This document shows positions 36,324-45,571 of a DNA stretch of 59,099 nucleotides, piece by piece. The stretch comes from an uncultured Clostridia bacterium (lineage in GTDB: Bacteria > Bacillota > Clostridia > Oscillospirales > CAG-272): positions 1 to 59,099 of the forward strand of contig CANPZU010000013.1 of the NCBI GenBank assembly GCA_947588825.1, written 5' to 3'. Position 1 is the first letter of the stretch; each line of letters opens with the position of its first letter. The position numbers and the translations under genes are program-made. Under the pieces are notes generated by a model. It was not told where the DNA came from. It saw only the letters and a list, made by a program, of their open reading frames with translations, and made no database searches.

Positions 36324-37292
36324 TCAGACGATGATTTTCTCGCCGCTTACGCTTGATTTATATGCCGCGCTCATAAGTCGTGTAAGAACAAGCGCTTCAT
36401 CGATTGAGAACATTTTATTTTCGGTATTATTAACGATACTTGCCACAAAGTAATCGATCGGGTGAGGCAGGTCATGCGGCAGGTCGGGGATAATCCAGCC
36501 GCCTGAATTTCTTGTATGATACTTAACTTGAGAATCCTGAATTATGAGGTACCCGTCGCTGCCGCTCACCTCAAGGGTAAGGGGATCGCCCCAAGACATA
36601 AAGCCGGTTTCGCTTACTCCTATAGTGCCGTTTGAAAACTCGATAAGTGAGATGGCGTTATCTTCTACGCCTCTGCCCGACATTTCGGTAAAGCAGGAGA
36701 AAACGCTGACGGGTTCACCGAGCAGCCAGGCGAGCATATACATGGGATGGGCGCCGAGATCGACCATGGCGCCGCCTCCGCATTCCTCTTTATTGTAGAA
36801 ATGGGCGGGCAGCCAATTATCGACCGATCCGGTGTGGGCTTTACGGAATTTCGCGCAGCTAATCTTACCCAAAGTGCCGTTCTCTATAAGATTTTTAGCA
36901 AAGACAAAAGCTTTTTCTCTTTCATGCGGAAAAGAGATGGTAAAATGGACGTTGCTTTTCTTAACCGCCTCGGCGATTGCCTCAGCATCCTCGTTAGTAA
37001 GTGCGAGCACCTTTTCGGTATAGATATGTTTTCCCGCTTCGGCGGCCTTTACCATCAGTTCTCTGTGCATATTAGTTGACGAGGTTATAACCACGGCGTC
37101 GACCGAAGCGTCCGAGAAGACGTCCTCGCAGTTTGGAATAAACGGAACTTTGAGTCTTTTAGCCATATCTGTTCCGCGCGCCGTATTGTCATCCCAAACC
37201 GAAACTATTTTACTGTCGGGATTTCTGTTGATTCGGCTCGCGTACTCGCCCGCGTGAACATGCCACGCGCCCATAAGTGCAACATTTATCAT
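36324..37292 (-). CDS. Gfo/Idh/MocA family oxidoreductase
   Basis: 322 residues. N-terminal Rossmann fold with GAWHVHAGEYA as dinucleotide-binding loop, then the EKVLALT segment with the catalytic-type lysine of this family (EKP/EKV), and the C-terminal GGGAMVDLGAHPMYMLAWLLG of the substrate domain. Such enzymes oxidise or reduce sugars and cyclitols with NAD(P). The specific sugar is not clear. It is the second gene of a likely two-gene operon with a ROK kinase 53 bases upstream, so a role in catabolism of a minor sugar is plausible. Confidence 0.9.
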   Translation of the reverse strand: MINVALMGAWHVHAGEYASRINRNPDSKIVSVWDDNTARGTDMAKRLKVPFIPNCEDVFSDASVDAVVITSSTNMHRELMVKAAEAGKHIYTEKVLALTNEDAEAIAEAVKKSNVHFTISFPHEREKAFVFAKNLIENGTLGKISCAKFRKAHTGSVDNWLPAHFYNKEECGGGAMVDLGAHPMYMLAWLLGEPVSVFSCFTEMSGRGVEDNAISLIEFSNGTIGVSETGFMSWGDPLTLEVSGSDGYLIIQDSQVKYHTRNSGGWIIPDLPHDLPHPIDYFVASIVNNTENKMFSIDEALVLTRLMSAAYKSSVSGEKIIV

Positions 37293-37345
37293 AATAAAAT
37301 CCTTTCGATATTTCGGTATTTCTATATTTCGATATGAGACAGTTC

Positions 37346-38302
37346 TTATTTACCTATGCAGAGCGCAGCGCCGCCTATTATACCGGCGTCGTTGCCGAGA
37401 GTGGCGCGCACGATTTTCGGGTGCTTTTTGCTGTTCCGAGCAAAATCGTCTCTGTAAACCTGTTCGCGCAGAGGAGCAAACAGCGGTTCTCCCTCGTTGC
37501 AGACGCCGCCGCCAATGCAAATGACCTCGGGCTGGAAGATATTCATTATATTTGTAACTCCGGTCGCCAAGTATTTTATGTACATTTCACATACCTCGGT
37601 GGCCGCCTTGTCGTGATACTTTTTCATCGCTAAAAAGGCTGACTTTCCGCTGACTTTTTCGGTGCTTTCGCAAAGCTCCCAAAGCACTGTATCCTTAGTT
37701 TGCTCCATTTTTTCCTTGGTCATTTTTATAAGGCCTGTCGCGCTGCTGTACGCTTCCCAGCAGCCCTTTCTGCCGCAGGTGCACGGACGTCCGTCAGTTT
37801 CTATAACTATATGTCCGATTTCCGCGCCGGCATGATTGAATCCGGAGTATATCTTGCCGTCTATAACGATTCCCCCTCCGACGCCGGTTCCAAGCGTAAT
37901 CATTACGGCGGATTTTGCGCCTTTTGCCGACCCCGCAAGGACCTCGCCCAAAGCGGCGGCGTTTGCGTCGTTGTCAAGATAGACCTTATCAATACCGAGC
38001 CGTTCTTTGATTTTATCCACCATGGGGTAATTAAGCATCGGGATATTGTTGGAAAACTCGACAATACCCGTTTCACTGTTGGCAGTGCCGGGAGAAGCAA
38101 TGCCGCAGGCGTCGACCTCTTCAAGCGGAATGTTGTTTTCGCAAGCCAGTTTTTTGCACAGATTTGCCATATCGCTTACTATCTCGTCCGTCGGTCTTCC
38201 AACAAGGGTAGGAGTGCTTGCCTTTGCGATAAGTTTAAGATCTTCGTCAACGATCCCCGCGGCAATGTTAGTACCTCCCAAATCAATTCCAAAATAATAC
38301 AT
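37346..38302 (-). CDS. ROK family glucokinase-like sugar kinase
   Basis: 318 residues. N-terminal phosphate-binding motif FGIDLGGTNIAAG, substrate-binding DNDANAAALGE, GTGVGGGIV, and the ROK zinc motif CTCGRKGCWEAYSS with GAEIGH before it. Full family length. Glucose is the most common substrate; it may also act on another hexose handled by the neighbouring oxidoreductase. CGGAG precedes the ATG. Confidence 0.92.
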   Translation of the reverse strand: MYYFGIDLGGTNIAAGIVDEDLKLIAKASTPTLVGRPTDEIVSDMANLCKKLACENNIPLEEVDACGIASPGTANSETGIVEFSNNIPMLNYPMVDKIKERLGIDKVYLDNDANAAALGEVLAGSAKGAKSAVMITLGTGVGGGIVIDGKIYSGFNHAGAEIGHIVIETDGRPCTCGRKGCWEAYSSATGLIKMTKEKMEQTKDTVLWELCESTEKVSGKSAFLAMKKYHDKAATEVCEMYIKYLATGVTNIMNIFQPEVICIGGGVCNEGEPLFAPLREQVYRDDFARNSKKHPKIVRATLGNDAGIIGGAALCIGK

Positions 38303-38447
38303 AGTAACTCCGTTCTGCCGTTGTCACGGCTGAAATTTAATATATAAATTATAATTATGCCGTTTGTACGGCAGCTTGACCAATAACGAAAAACGATGCA
38401 TAGATTTTAATCTTTGGCATTTTGTTTTTGCCTGTTTACTTTTTGAT

Positions 38448-38897
38448 TTATCCTTGATTCTGAATTTTTTCGTTTTGCAATACGTCCTTATAGGCTATTT
38501 CAAAAAGGTTATTAAGACGTTTTGTCTGACCGCTCAAATAAAGGTAGGCAAAAAGAGCCTCAAGGCCGGTCGCGCTTCTATACTCGGCTGTGGTGGCACT
38601 TTTGGGAGAGGATATTTTACTGTTGTTTCGCGCTCGTCTGTATACATCCGATTCCTTTTCGCTGAGCAGAGGCAGGATATTTTGAATGGCTTGCGACTGA
38701 TTTGAGGCTTTGACATATTTTCTTGAAAGCTCGTTTAGCTTTCCCACTCCCGCAATGCTCTGAGAGACGAGGCGTTCTCTGACCATAAGCTCAATGACGG
38801 CGTCTCCGAGATATGCGAGCTCAAGGCTGCCGAGCATCGAAGGGTCCATAAAAGGGCTCATCCTTTCAATCGTAATTTTCCGATTATATTCTACCAT
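38448..38897 (-). CDS. mrnC: Mini-ribonuclease III
   Basis: 149 residues, only the RNase III catalytic domain, without the double-stranded RNA-binding domain. LAYLGDAVIELMVRERL carries the catalytic aspartate, YRRARNN and YRSATGLEALFAYLYLSG complete the family pattern. It matures the 23S rRNA ends in Firmicutes. Start uncertain: 38897 is the frame start, but ATG 38861 or 38849 also fit; 38849 would sit 11 bases after an AAAGGA. It lies downstream of secG on the same strand. Confidence 0.92.
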   Translation of the reverse strand: MVEYNRKITIERMSPFMDPSMLGSLELAYLGDAVIELMVRERLVSQSIAGVGKLNELSRKYVKASNQSQAIQNILPLLSEKESDVYRRARNNSKISSPKSATTAEYRSATGLEALFAYLYLSGQTKRLNNLFEIAYKDVLQNEKIQNQG

Positions 38898-38992
38898 TCA
38901 AACCCGAACTTGTCAAGCGCTTTTTTCAATATAAAAAACTGCCGAAGTTATTACTCCGACAGTTTATGATTTTGGCTGTATGTAATGTAATG

Positions 38993-39391
38993 CTATTCGG
39001 CCGTCTCGGGCTCGGTCTGAGCGGAGCCTGACGTTGTGGCCGCATCTTTTGCGGTAGTTGTTGAGGAAGACGAACCGGTCGTAGTCGTTACGGCAGTGGT
39101 TTTCGCGCCGGGATCATCGAGCGCGTCATCATTGTAATTCGGACGTCCGGTACCGACCTGAAATACGAACATAACAAGAATGAGGACCACGAAAACAATA
39201 GAAAGAATAATTGTAAGTCTGTTTAGCTTTTTGTCCGCGTCTTTTCCCTTTGATTTTCCGAAAAACGTCTCGGCGCCGCCCGCGATAACGCCCGAAAGAC
39301 GGTCATTCTTGCTGCTTTGCAAGAGAACCGCGGCAGTAAGTACGACGGCGGCAAGTATGATTATCACTCCCAATACTATTTCAAGTGCCAT
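38993..39391 (-). CDS. secG: Protein translocase subunit SecG
   Basis: 132 residues with two membrane helices (IVLGVIIILAAVVLTAAVLLQ and LTIILSIVFVVLILVMFVFQ), the linker SGVIAGGAETFFGKSKG being the SecG signature. It supports the SecYEG channel. The first 80 residues make a standard SecG; the last 40 are a Thr/Ser/Ala-rich acidic tail, unusual in length. AATCGGAGGAAA precedes ATG 39391. A tRNA gene lies 104 bases upstream on the same strand. Confidence 0.93.
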   Translation of the reverse strand: MALEIVLGVIIILAAVVLTAAVLLQSSKNDRLSGVIAGGAETFFGKSKGKDADKKLNRLTIILSIVFVVLILVMFVFQVGTGRPNYNDDALDDPGAKTTAVTTTTGSSSSTTTAKDAATTSGSAQTEPETAE

Positions 39392-39494
39392 TTTATTTCC
39401 TCCGATTTTTTTCGCTATACGCGAACTCTCACATCTATCTCATCTATAAAAAGCAATTTACACAAAAATAAAATCGCGTTGGATGGCGCGATTT

Positions 39495-39571
39495 TGGTGG
39501 GCCATCAGGGACTCGAACCCCGGACCGACCGGTTATGAGCCGGTAGCTCTAACCAACTGAGCTAATGGCCC
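39495..39571 (-). tRNA. tRNA with CAU anticodon (elongator Met, or Ile2)
   Basis: 77 bases including an encoded CCA. Acceptor stem GGGCCAT / ATGGCCC, D-loop with AGCTCAGTTGGTTAGAGC, anticodon stem CCGGC-TCATAAC-CGG with CAT at 39535-39537, T-loop GGTTCGAGTCC. Elongator Met is likely; the minor tRNA-Ile with lysidine-modified CAU cannot be excluded by eye. Confidence 0.95.
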
Positions 39572-39590
39572 TTTTTTAAAGGCAATACCA

Positions 39591-39619
39591 AGTATAACAC
39601 AATAGAATGGCTTTGTCAA
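39591..39619 (-). promoter_or_regulatory. Promoter of the tRNA (and perhaps secG)
   Basis: Minus-strand -35 TTGACA (39619-39614), 17 bases, -10 TATACT (39596-39591). Confidence 0.8.
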
Positions 39620-39657
39620 TACCTATTTTCAAAAAATTTAGTTTTTCGATCCGACTA

Positions 39658-39686
39658 TTGACAAGATGTAAAGATTGTATTATCAT
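39658..39686 (+). promoter_or_regulatory. Promoter of hprK
   Basis: -35 TTGACA (39658-39663), 17 bases, -10 TATCAT (39681-39686); about 47 bases before the hprK start. Confidence 0.75.
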
Positions 39687-39733
39687 ATAAACATAAAAAT
39701 AATGTTTTAACGTCTTTCAAGGAGCGTATACTT

Positions 39734-40705
39734 ATGAGTAAATCTCAACGTCAGTATCATGTCAGTCTTCAGTCGGTCATAACCGCGTTCAAGCTTGAAA
39801 AGCTGTATGATTTTGAGACGGACGTCAAAATATACAGCATGGAGGTAAACCGCCCCGGACTTTCTCTTATCGGATACTTCGAGCTTTTTGACCCGCTTCG
39901 CATCGAAATACTCGGTAAGGTGGAATGCACCTGGCTCAACGCGCTCAACGAAGAAGAGCAGTACCGAACTCTTTTCAACTTAATGTCAAAAAGACCCGTG
40001 GCGGTGATAATAACAAGAAACCTTACGGTAACCGACAAATACATAGACACCGCAAAACAGTTCGGAGTACCGCTTCTGCGCACGCCGACCCAAACCTCGG
40101 AATTTATGGCCTCTCTCATCTCATATCTCAACAACTGCCTTGCGCCGAGAATCACCCGTCACGGGGTGTTTGTTGAAATATACGGCGAGGGCGCCCTGAT
40201 CACGGGCGACAGCGGAGTTGGTAAATCGGAGACCGCCATAGAGCTTGTAAAAAGAGGTCACCGACTGATTGCCGACGACGTGGTGGAAATAAGAAAAATA
40301 TCCTCCCGCATACTTGTGGGCAGCGCCCCCGAGCTGCTGCGGCACTATGTGGAGCTGCGCGGTATCGGTATCGTCGACGTGCACCGTATCTTCGGTATGG
40401 GCGCCGTCAAGCTGAGCGAAAAAATAGATTTTGTGGTAAACCTCGAACCTTGGGAGGTTTACAAGAGCTACGACCGTCTCGGACTCGAAGAGCAGTACAC
40501 CGACATTATGGGGATAAACGTACCACAGTATACCATACCGGTTCATCACGGACGAAATCTCGCGGTAATCATGGAGATCGCCGCAATGAATCACCGTCAA
40601 AAAAAGATGGGCTTCAACACCGCCGAAGAGTTCAACGCAAGGCTTATGGAAAGAGCGCAGTCCACGGCGGACGAAGACGAAAACCTCGGTCCAATCGAAT
40701 ACTGA
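39734..40705 (+). CDS. hprK: HPr kinase/phosphorylase
   Basis: 323 residues. N-terminal domain of unknown substrate control, then the P-loop GDSGVGKS within GALITGDSGVGKSETAIEL, followed by the HPrK signature region RHYVELRGIGIVDVHRIFG. It phosphorylates HPr at Ser46 and is the sensor of carbon catabolite control in Firmicutes. AAGGAG nine bases before the ATG. Downstream genes encode an ABC exporter but there is a gap of 115 bases. Confidence 0.96.
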   Translation: MSKSQRQYHVSLQSVITAFKLEKLYDFETDVKIYSMEVNRPGLSLIGYFELFDPLRIEILGKVECTWLNALNEEEQYRTLFNLMSKRPVAVIITRNLTVTDKYIDTAKQFGVPLLRTPTQTSEFMASLISYLNNCLAPRITRHGVFVEIYGEGALITGDSGVGKSETAIELVKRGHRLIADDVVEIRKISSRILVGSAPELLRHYVELRGIGIVDVHRIFGMGAVKLSEKIDFVVNLEPWEVYKSYDRLGLEEQYTDIMGINVPQYTIPVHHGRNLAVIMEIAAMNHRQKKMGFNTAEEFNARLMERAQSTADEDENLGPIEY

Positions 40706-40820
40706 TGAAAAATTCACCCTTTTTATGCGAAAATACTGCACATTGAGCGTTTAATAAATAAATAAGTACAGGCGATAATTTTGCCTGTTACAAATGCCTA
40801 AGAAAGTAAGGACAAAGACT

Positions 40821-41768
40821 ATGAGTTTGGTAGTAAAAGATCTTTCAAAAAAATACGGCGACAAGCCCGCCCTGCAAAACCTCAGCTTTTCAATGGAAGA
40901 GCCGGGAGTATACGCAGTTCTCGGAACAAACGGAGCGGGAAAAACCACCGCTTTGCGCATGATTTTGGGAATGCTCAGCAAGGACTCGGGAGAGGTTGTG
41001 TGGAAAGGACATGAGCTTGATATCAAAACGTGCAATGTAGGGTATCTTGCGGAGGAAAGGGGACTTTACCCCAAGTATCCAATTCTTGATCAGCTGCTTT
41101 ACTTTGCCGCTCTTCGCAAGGTAGACAAAAATACCGCCCTTAAACGTATAAAGGAGCTTGCAAATACGCTCGAAGTGCAGGAGTATATCTTCCCGCAAAA
41201 CGCATACAGCTCAAGCGGAAAAACGGTTAAAAAAATAAAACCGAAAAGACCCGATCAGCTCTCAAAGGGAAATCAGCAAAAAATACAGTTTATGATCGCC
41301 CTGCTCTCCGATCCCGAGCTTTTGATACTCGACGAACCGATGTCGGGTCTTGACCCGGTCAACACCGATCTTTTCAAAAACATCATAAGACAAGAAATAA
41401 ATAAGGGAAAATACATTATCATGTCAAGTCATCAAATGCCCACGGTCGAGGAGTTTTGCACCGACATCGTAATACTTGACAAAAGCCGAATAGTTCTTCA
41501 GGGCAACCTCAATGAGATAAAAAAGCAGCTTGGCAGAACACGCCTCTCACTCAAAGTAGAAAAGAATATAAATGATATAATCGCCAAGGAGGGCGTTTCC
41601 GTTATCTCTGAAAAGGAATATGAGTATGAACTCAAAGTCAGCGGCAGCGAGCAGGCAAACGCTCTCCTTTCCGATCTCATTTTTGCACAGGTGCCGATCA
41701 TAAAGTTCGACCTGAAGGAGCCCTCTCTGCATGAAATATTTGTGTCAAAGGTGGGAAACGAACAATGA
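40821..41768 (+). CDS. ABC transporter ATP-binding protein (NatA-like)
   Basis: About 315 residues. Walker A GTNGAGKTT, signature LSKGNQQKIQF, Walker B LLILDEPMSGLDP, H-loop SSHQM. The helical part before the signature has a basic insert of about 20 residues (around QNAYSSSGKTVKKIKPKRPD). C-terminal accessory domain follows. I place the start at ATG 40821 after AAGGAC; an upstream in-frame start at 40794 adds nine residues. The stop overlaps the next start (ATGA), so the three transporter genes are coupled. Confidence 0.93.
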   Translation: MSLVVKDLSKKYGDKPALQNLSFSMEEPGVYAVLGTNGAGKTTALRMILGMLSKDSGEVVWKGHELDIKTCNVGYLAEERGLYPKYPILDQLLYFAALRKVDKNTALKRIKELANTLEVQEYIFPQNAYSSSGKTVKKIKPKRPDQLSKGNQQKIQFMIALLSDPELLILDEPMSGLDPVNTDLFKNIIRQEINKGKYIIMSSHQMPTVEEFCTDIVILDKSRIVLQGNLNEIKKQLGRTRLSLKVEKNINDIIAKEGVSVISEKEYEYELKVSGSEQANALLSDLIFAQVPIIKFDLKEPSLHEIFVSKVGNEQ

Positions 41769-43084
41769 AGGGCGCCTTTGACGGGACCGGCAAGGTCTTT
41801 AAATTTACCGCAAAACAGCTCTTAAAAAACAAGGCAAATATATTCTCCCTGATTTTTATGATGCTTGTCGCGCTGCTTTCCTTCCCGATAATATCTATGT
41901 TTGATACGCAGGAAATGCCGCAAAACACTTACACTGACAATACAGACTTCTCTAATGTTAAAAGGATCTACTATATAGACCAAACCGAACTTGCACTGAC
42001 TCCCGAGCTGCTCACACATTTCGGTTTTGACGGCATCGAAAAAATAAATAAGGCCGACTTTGAACTCAACCGATTCGACGAGGCAACCGAAAGCGGCTCA
42101 ATGCTCTTGGTTTTCTCGCCGTCTGAAGAGGGTTCGATTCCTTCGTGCATGATATATTTTAACGGCGTTCAAAACTCAAACGATCTTTTATCGGCAGTTC
42201 AACCCCGTATTTCGCAGTATCTTTACACCGAATACCTTCTCCGCAGCGGAGCGGATGCAAACTCGATAACAAAACTCACAAAGCCGATAAGGTCAAACGT
42301 GTACTATGAGAGCGATTATCTTGACTCCGGGCAAGAGGAAAGTATGATGGCAAACTTTACAATACAGTATCTGTACTCAATAGTACTCATGCTCCTCACC
42401 CTGTTAACTTCCGCATATATCATCAAATCCGTCATCGAAGAAAAGTCGTCAAAAGTGGTAGAAACACTGATGGTATCAGTTCGCCCCCTTGCTACGGTGG
42501 CGGGAAAGGTTCTTGCCGTAATGGCCTACGCGTTTATTATGACCTTGGGTATCGCCGCGGCGTTTGTATGTTCGTATTTTATCGCCGGAAAAGGCGAGTC
42601 CTCATCAATCGACCAATTGCTCACAGGCTTTTTCTCCTCTCTTAATCTGACTCCGTTTACCGCCTTTGCCGCGCTTGTATCACTTATCCTTGCGTTTTTT
42701 ACATTCGCTGCGATTTCGGCAATCACCGGTGCCGGCTGCTCGTCATCGGACGACATCGAAAGCGCGAGTATGTCTGTGGTGCTGCCCTTTATCACCCTTT
42801 ACATTATTTCTTCTATAGTTACCCCGATAGTGGGCGGAACCTTCGCGTCGGTGTACGCGCTCATACCCTTCATCTCCGCTTTCTGCGCGCTTCCGATGTA
42901 CGTTATGGGCGTAATCACTCTGCCCGTGCTTATCGCTTCCTGGATTATTCAGGCGTTGCTCGATCTTGCTCTTATATATTTCGGCGCCTCGGTGTACAGG
43001 TATCTGATAGTTTATAACGGCTCGAAACTAAAATTCATCGATATAATACGCACTTTCAAAAGAAAGGGGGTAAACGCAAAATGA
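41765..43084 (+). CDS. ABC-2 type permease (NatB-like), first subunit
   Basis: 439 residues. N-terminal membrane helix, a large extracellular domain of about 130 residues (43-170), then five or six membrane helices, typical of ABC-2 exporters such as NatB (sodium export) or bacitracin/peptide exporters. The cytoplasmic KSVIEEKSSKVVETLMVSVRP loop after the first helix of the core is the ABC-2 signature. Coupled by ATGA overlaps to both neighbours. Confidence 0.9.
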   Translation: MKGAFDGTGKVFKFTAKQLLKNKANIFSLIFMMLVALLSFPIISMFDTQEMPQNTYTDNTDFSNVKRIYYIDQTELALTPELLTHFGFDGIEKINKADFELNRFDEATESGSMLLVFSPSEEGSIPSCMIYFNGVQNSNDLLSAVQPRISQYLYTEYLLRSGADANSITKLTKPIRSNVYYESDYLDSGQEESMMANFTIQYLYSIVLMLLTLLTSAYIIKSVIEEKSSKVVETLMVSVRPLATVAGKVLAVMAYAFIMTLGIAAAFVCSYFIAGKGESSSIDQLLTGFFSSLNLTPFTAFAALVSLILAFFTFAAISAITGAGCSSSDDIESASMSVVLPFITLYIISSIVTPIVGGTFASVYALIPFISAFCALPMYVMGVITLPVLIASWIIQALLDLALIYFGASVYRYLIVYNGSKLKFIDIIRTFKRKGVNAK

Positions 43085-44391
43085 AACACGTTTTTTGGTT
43101 TACCCTAAAGCAGCATGTAAAGCTGAAAAGTTTTATTGTCAGCACAGTCGTTGTGGCACTTGCCTGCCTTATCCTTCCTTTTTCCATTATATCTTTTATC
43201 GCGCTTGCCGAAAAAGAAGAAAACGAATCGGCAAATGAAATAAAAACCGTATATGTCGCCGACCTCACAGACGGCCCCGCCTGCAACCTTTCGCTGCTTC
43301 CTGAAAACGAGAGCTTTAACGGTATTAACTATATTCAAAGTGCGACTGTTGAAGAAGCTGTGAAATCGGCTGAAAACCAATCGGACGCCATTGTGATTAG
43401 TATTACCGAAAATGAGGCTTCATTTGAAATTGTTTCTCTTATCCCCGACAACTCAAGTATCACCTATGAAAACGCTCAAAACTTTACCGTGTATCTGAGC
43501 GATAACTGGAGCGCCGTAATTTCAAACAAGTTGGGCCTTCCAAACGATATTCTGAGCACTCGCCCGACAGTGAGCACCGCCGATCCTCAAGATGAGGACG
43601 AAAACGAAAATGAAGCGGCTAAAACCATTCTCTCCTTTGTACTTATGTTTGTTATCATAATGCTTTTGTATTTTATGATAATTTTCTACGGACAGGGAGT
43701 CGCAGCCAGCGTTGTAAGCGAAAAAAGCTCCAAACTCTCCGAAGCGCTGCTTGTCTCAACAACCCCGCAAAACATCATATTCGGCAAGATATTTTCAATA
43801 GCTTTGGCCGGTATTTTGCAGATGCTTCTATGGTGCGTTACCCTCATTTTGAGCTTTATAGTCGGCGCTTTGGCCGCAAAAGTCATATGCCCCGGTACAA
43901 CTATGCTTGCCGTGACGCTGCTTGACAACCTCGGAGAACTTTTTGAATTATTCACGGCAGGAGAGATAATTTTCACAATTCTAAACGTCGTCCTCGGATT
44001 TATCATGTACTGCTCTCTTGCGGCAATATCGGGCGCGCTCGCAAGTAAAAGCGAGGACCTTTCCTCAACTAACAGTATTTTCGTCATAGTACTGCTCGTT
44101 TCCTTCTTTATAACTCTTTCCCGTATTATGCCCGGCGAAGCTGTTCCCGTATGGATATCAATACTGCCTTTTACGGGAATGCTGATAAACCCCGGTCTGC
44201 TCATCTCGGGAAAACTGAGCTTTGCACTTTCTCTGCTCAGCCTCGGCGTCACCCTCATCTTTGCCCTACTAATTTTGCTGCTTGCCTCCAAACTCTACAA
44301 GACACTTATATTCTATAAGGGCGTTCCCCTTTCACCTAAAAAACTTATTGCTGTCCTTAAGAGCGAAGGCCGCCAAATAAAAAACAGGTAA
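43081..44391 (+). CDS. ABC-2 type permease, second subunit
   Basis: 436 residues with the same architecture as the upstream permease: one N-terminal helix, an outer domain, six C-terminal helices; the conserved ASVVSEKSSKLSEALLVSTTP loop is present. The two permeases likely form a heterodimer powered by the ATPase encoded first. The substrate is unknown (sodium, drug or peptide). Ends at a strong terminator. Confidence 0.9.
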   Translation: MKHVFWFTLKQHVKLKSFIVSTVVVALACLILPFSIISFIALAEKEENESANEIKTVYVADLTDGPACNLSLLPENESFNGINYIQSATVEEAVKSAENQSDAIVISITENEASFEIVSLIPDNSSITYENAQNFTVYLSDNWSAVISNKLGLPNDILSTRPTVSTADPQDEDENENEAAKTILSFVLMFVIIMLLYFMIIFYGQGVAASVVSEKSSKLSEALLVSTTPQNIIFGKIFSIALAGILQMLLWCVTLILSFIVGALAAKVICPGTTMLAVTLLDNLGELFELFTAGEIIFTILNVVLGFIMYCSLAAISGALASKSEDLSSTNSIFVIVLLVSFFITLSRIMPGEAVPVWISILPFTGMLINPGLLISGKLSFALSLLSLGVTLIFALLILLLASKLYKTLIFYKGVPLSPKKLIAVLKSEGRQIKNR

Positions 44392-44424
44392 AATAACTTA
44401 TATATTTATTGAAAAATTGAAAAA

Positions 44425-44458
44425 GGGACTTGCCGCTTATTTTATACGCGGCAGTCCC
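44425..44458. terminator. Terminator between ABC operon and the Asn/Gly-repeat gene
   Basis: Stem GGGACTTGCCGC / GCGGCAGTCCC with a T-rich loop; flanked by AAAAA before and TTTCTTTATTTTT after. Confidence 0.75.
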
Positions 44459-44498
44459 GATCGCCTGCTTTCTTTATTTTTATGAGTGTTTATGAGTG

Positions 44499-45098
44499 CT
44501 ATGAGCGCTTGCTGCTCTGCGGCTTTCTCATCATAAGCCAAACAAGAAGCGCAACCACTGCAACCGCTATAAGAAGGCCTACTATAAGACCCATATAATT
44601 GAATCCGTCCTCGGCCCCGGCTCTGCTGTTTTGATTGTTGTCGCTTATCACGCCGTTATTGTCACCGTTGAGGTTTCCGCCTACGTCGTTCTTTGCAACG
44701 TCTCTGTCCGCGTTGCCTCCATCGGCTCCGCCGTTGTTCGCTCCGCCGTTATTTGACGAGTTGCCGTTCGCTCCGCCGTTATTTAACGCGCCGTTGTTCA
44801 CTCCGCCGTTGTTCATTCCGCCGTCGTTTGCACCGCCATTGTTCATTCCGCCGTCGTTGTTTGCTCCGCCGTCGTTCATTCCGCCGTCGTTTGCTCTTGC
44901 ACGGTCGCCTCCTTGGTTGTCATTGCCTCCGAGTATATCGTCAATACCGTTTGAAACGTCATTGTATATGTCCCCGATAACTCCTCCGTTTGAGCTGCCT
45001 GCGCCGTTTCCTGCAGGACTGTCTGCAAATGCCGAAAACGCCGTAAGAGCAATCAGACATACGCACAAAACTATATATACGATTTTGTTTGTTTTCAT
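44499..45098 (-). CDS. Secreted protein with Asn/Gly repeats and a C-terminal membrane helix
   Basis: 199 residues. Signal peptide (KIVYIVLCVCLIALTAFSAFA), a short region, then about 90 residues of imperfect repeats of Asn-Asn-Gly-Gly-(Ala/Met/Val) pentapeptides (NNGGANDGGMNNGG-type), and a C-terminal membrane helix LIVGLLIAVAVVALLVWLMM with a basic tail, so it is anchored outside the cell. No LPXTG motif. The DNA repeats are short GCCGCCGTT-like units (44700-44900), so copy number may vary between strains. Function unknown; a flexible surface spacer is plausible. Confidence 0.8.
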   Translation of the reverse strand: MKTNKIVYIVLCVCLIALTAFSAFADSPAGNGAGSSNGGVIGDIYNDVSNGIDDILGGNDNQGGDRARANDGGMNDGGANNDGGMNNGGANDGGMNNGGVNNGALNNGGANGNSSNNGGANNGGADGGNADRDVAKNDVGGNLNGDNNGVISDNNQNSRAGAEDGFNYMGLIVGLLIAVAVVALLVWLMMRKPQSSKRS

Positions 45099-45222
45099 TT
45101 TTTAAATCCTTTCATGGCCGAAAATATGTCATCGGCTTTACATATAGTTTTGCTGAATAAACGCTTATTTATTAATTCTGTAAAATGTAATTTTTTCTTC
45201 TAAAGTCAAAGGTATCGCTTGT

Positions 45223-45552
45223 ATGGAAACAAAAAGATTTTTAAAAAACGATTCGGGATTCGTTTGCCTCAATTGCCACAAAAAGGTTTTCCCTCTCGTT
45301 AGCTCCTCACGCAATCACTGCCCGTTTTGCCTTTACTCCCTTCACGTCGATGTAAATCCGGGCGACCGCGCTAATACCTGCCTCGGCCTTATGGAACCGA
45401 TCGGCGCTTTCCCCGATGCAAAAAAAAATTACGTCATTGTACATAAATGCCTCAAATGCGGCAGAATCCGCCATAATAAGGCCGCCTATAACACAAACGT
45501 GCAGCCGGATAACTTGAACCTCATAATATCCCTTACTGCACATAATTTTTAA
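45223..45552 (+). CDS. RNHCP domain protein
   Basis: 109 residues. Two CxxC knuckles (CLNCHK, and CPFC in SRNHCPFCLYSLH) and a third CLKCGRIRHNKA, matching the RNHCP zinc-ribbon-like domain, named after its Arg-Asn-His-Cys-Pro motif. The role is not known. It probably binds zinc. Divergent from the Asn/Gly-repeat gene. Confidence 0.9.
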   Translation: METKRFLKNDSGFVCLNCHKKVFPLVSSSRNHCPFCLYSLHVDVNPGDRANTCLGLMEPIGAFPDAKKNYVIVHKCLKCGRIRHNKAAYNTNVQPDNLNLIISLTAHNF

Positions 45553-45571
45553 GAAAATAACTTTCCGGCTT

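Noticed and set aside
44700-44910. CRISPR-like repeat array
   Set aside because: Repeats are 9-18 bases, in one reading frame coding for Asn/Gly pentapeptides, without unique spacers.
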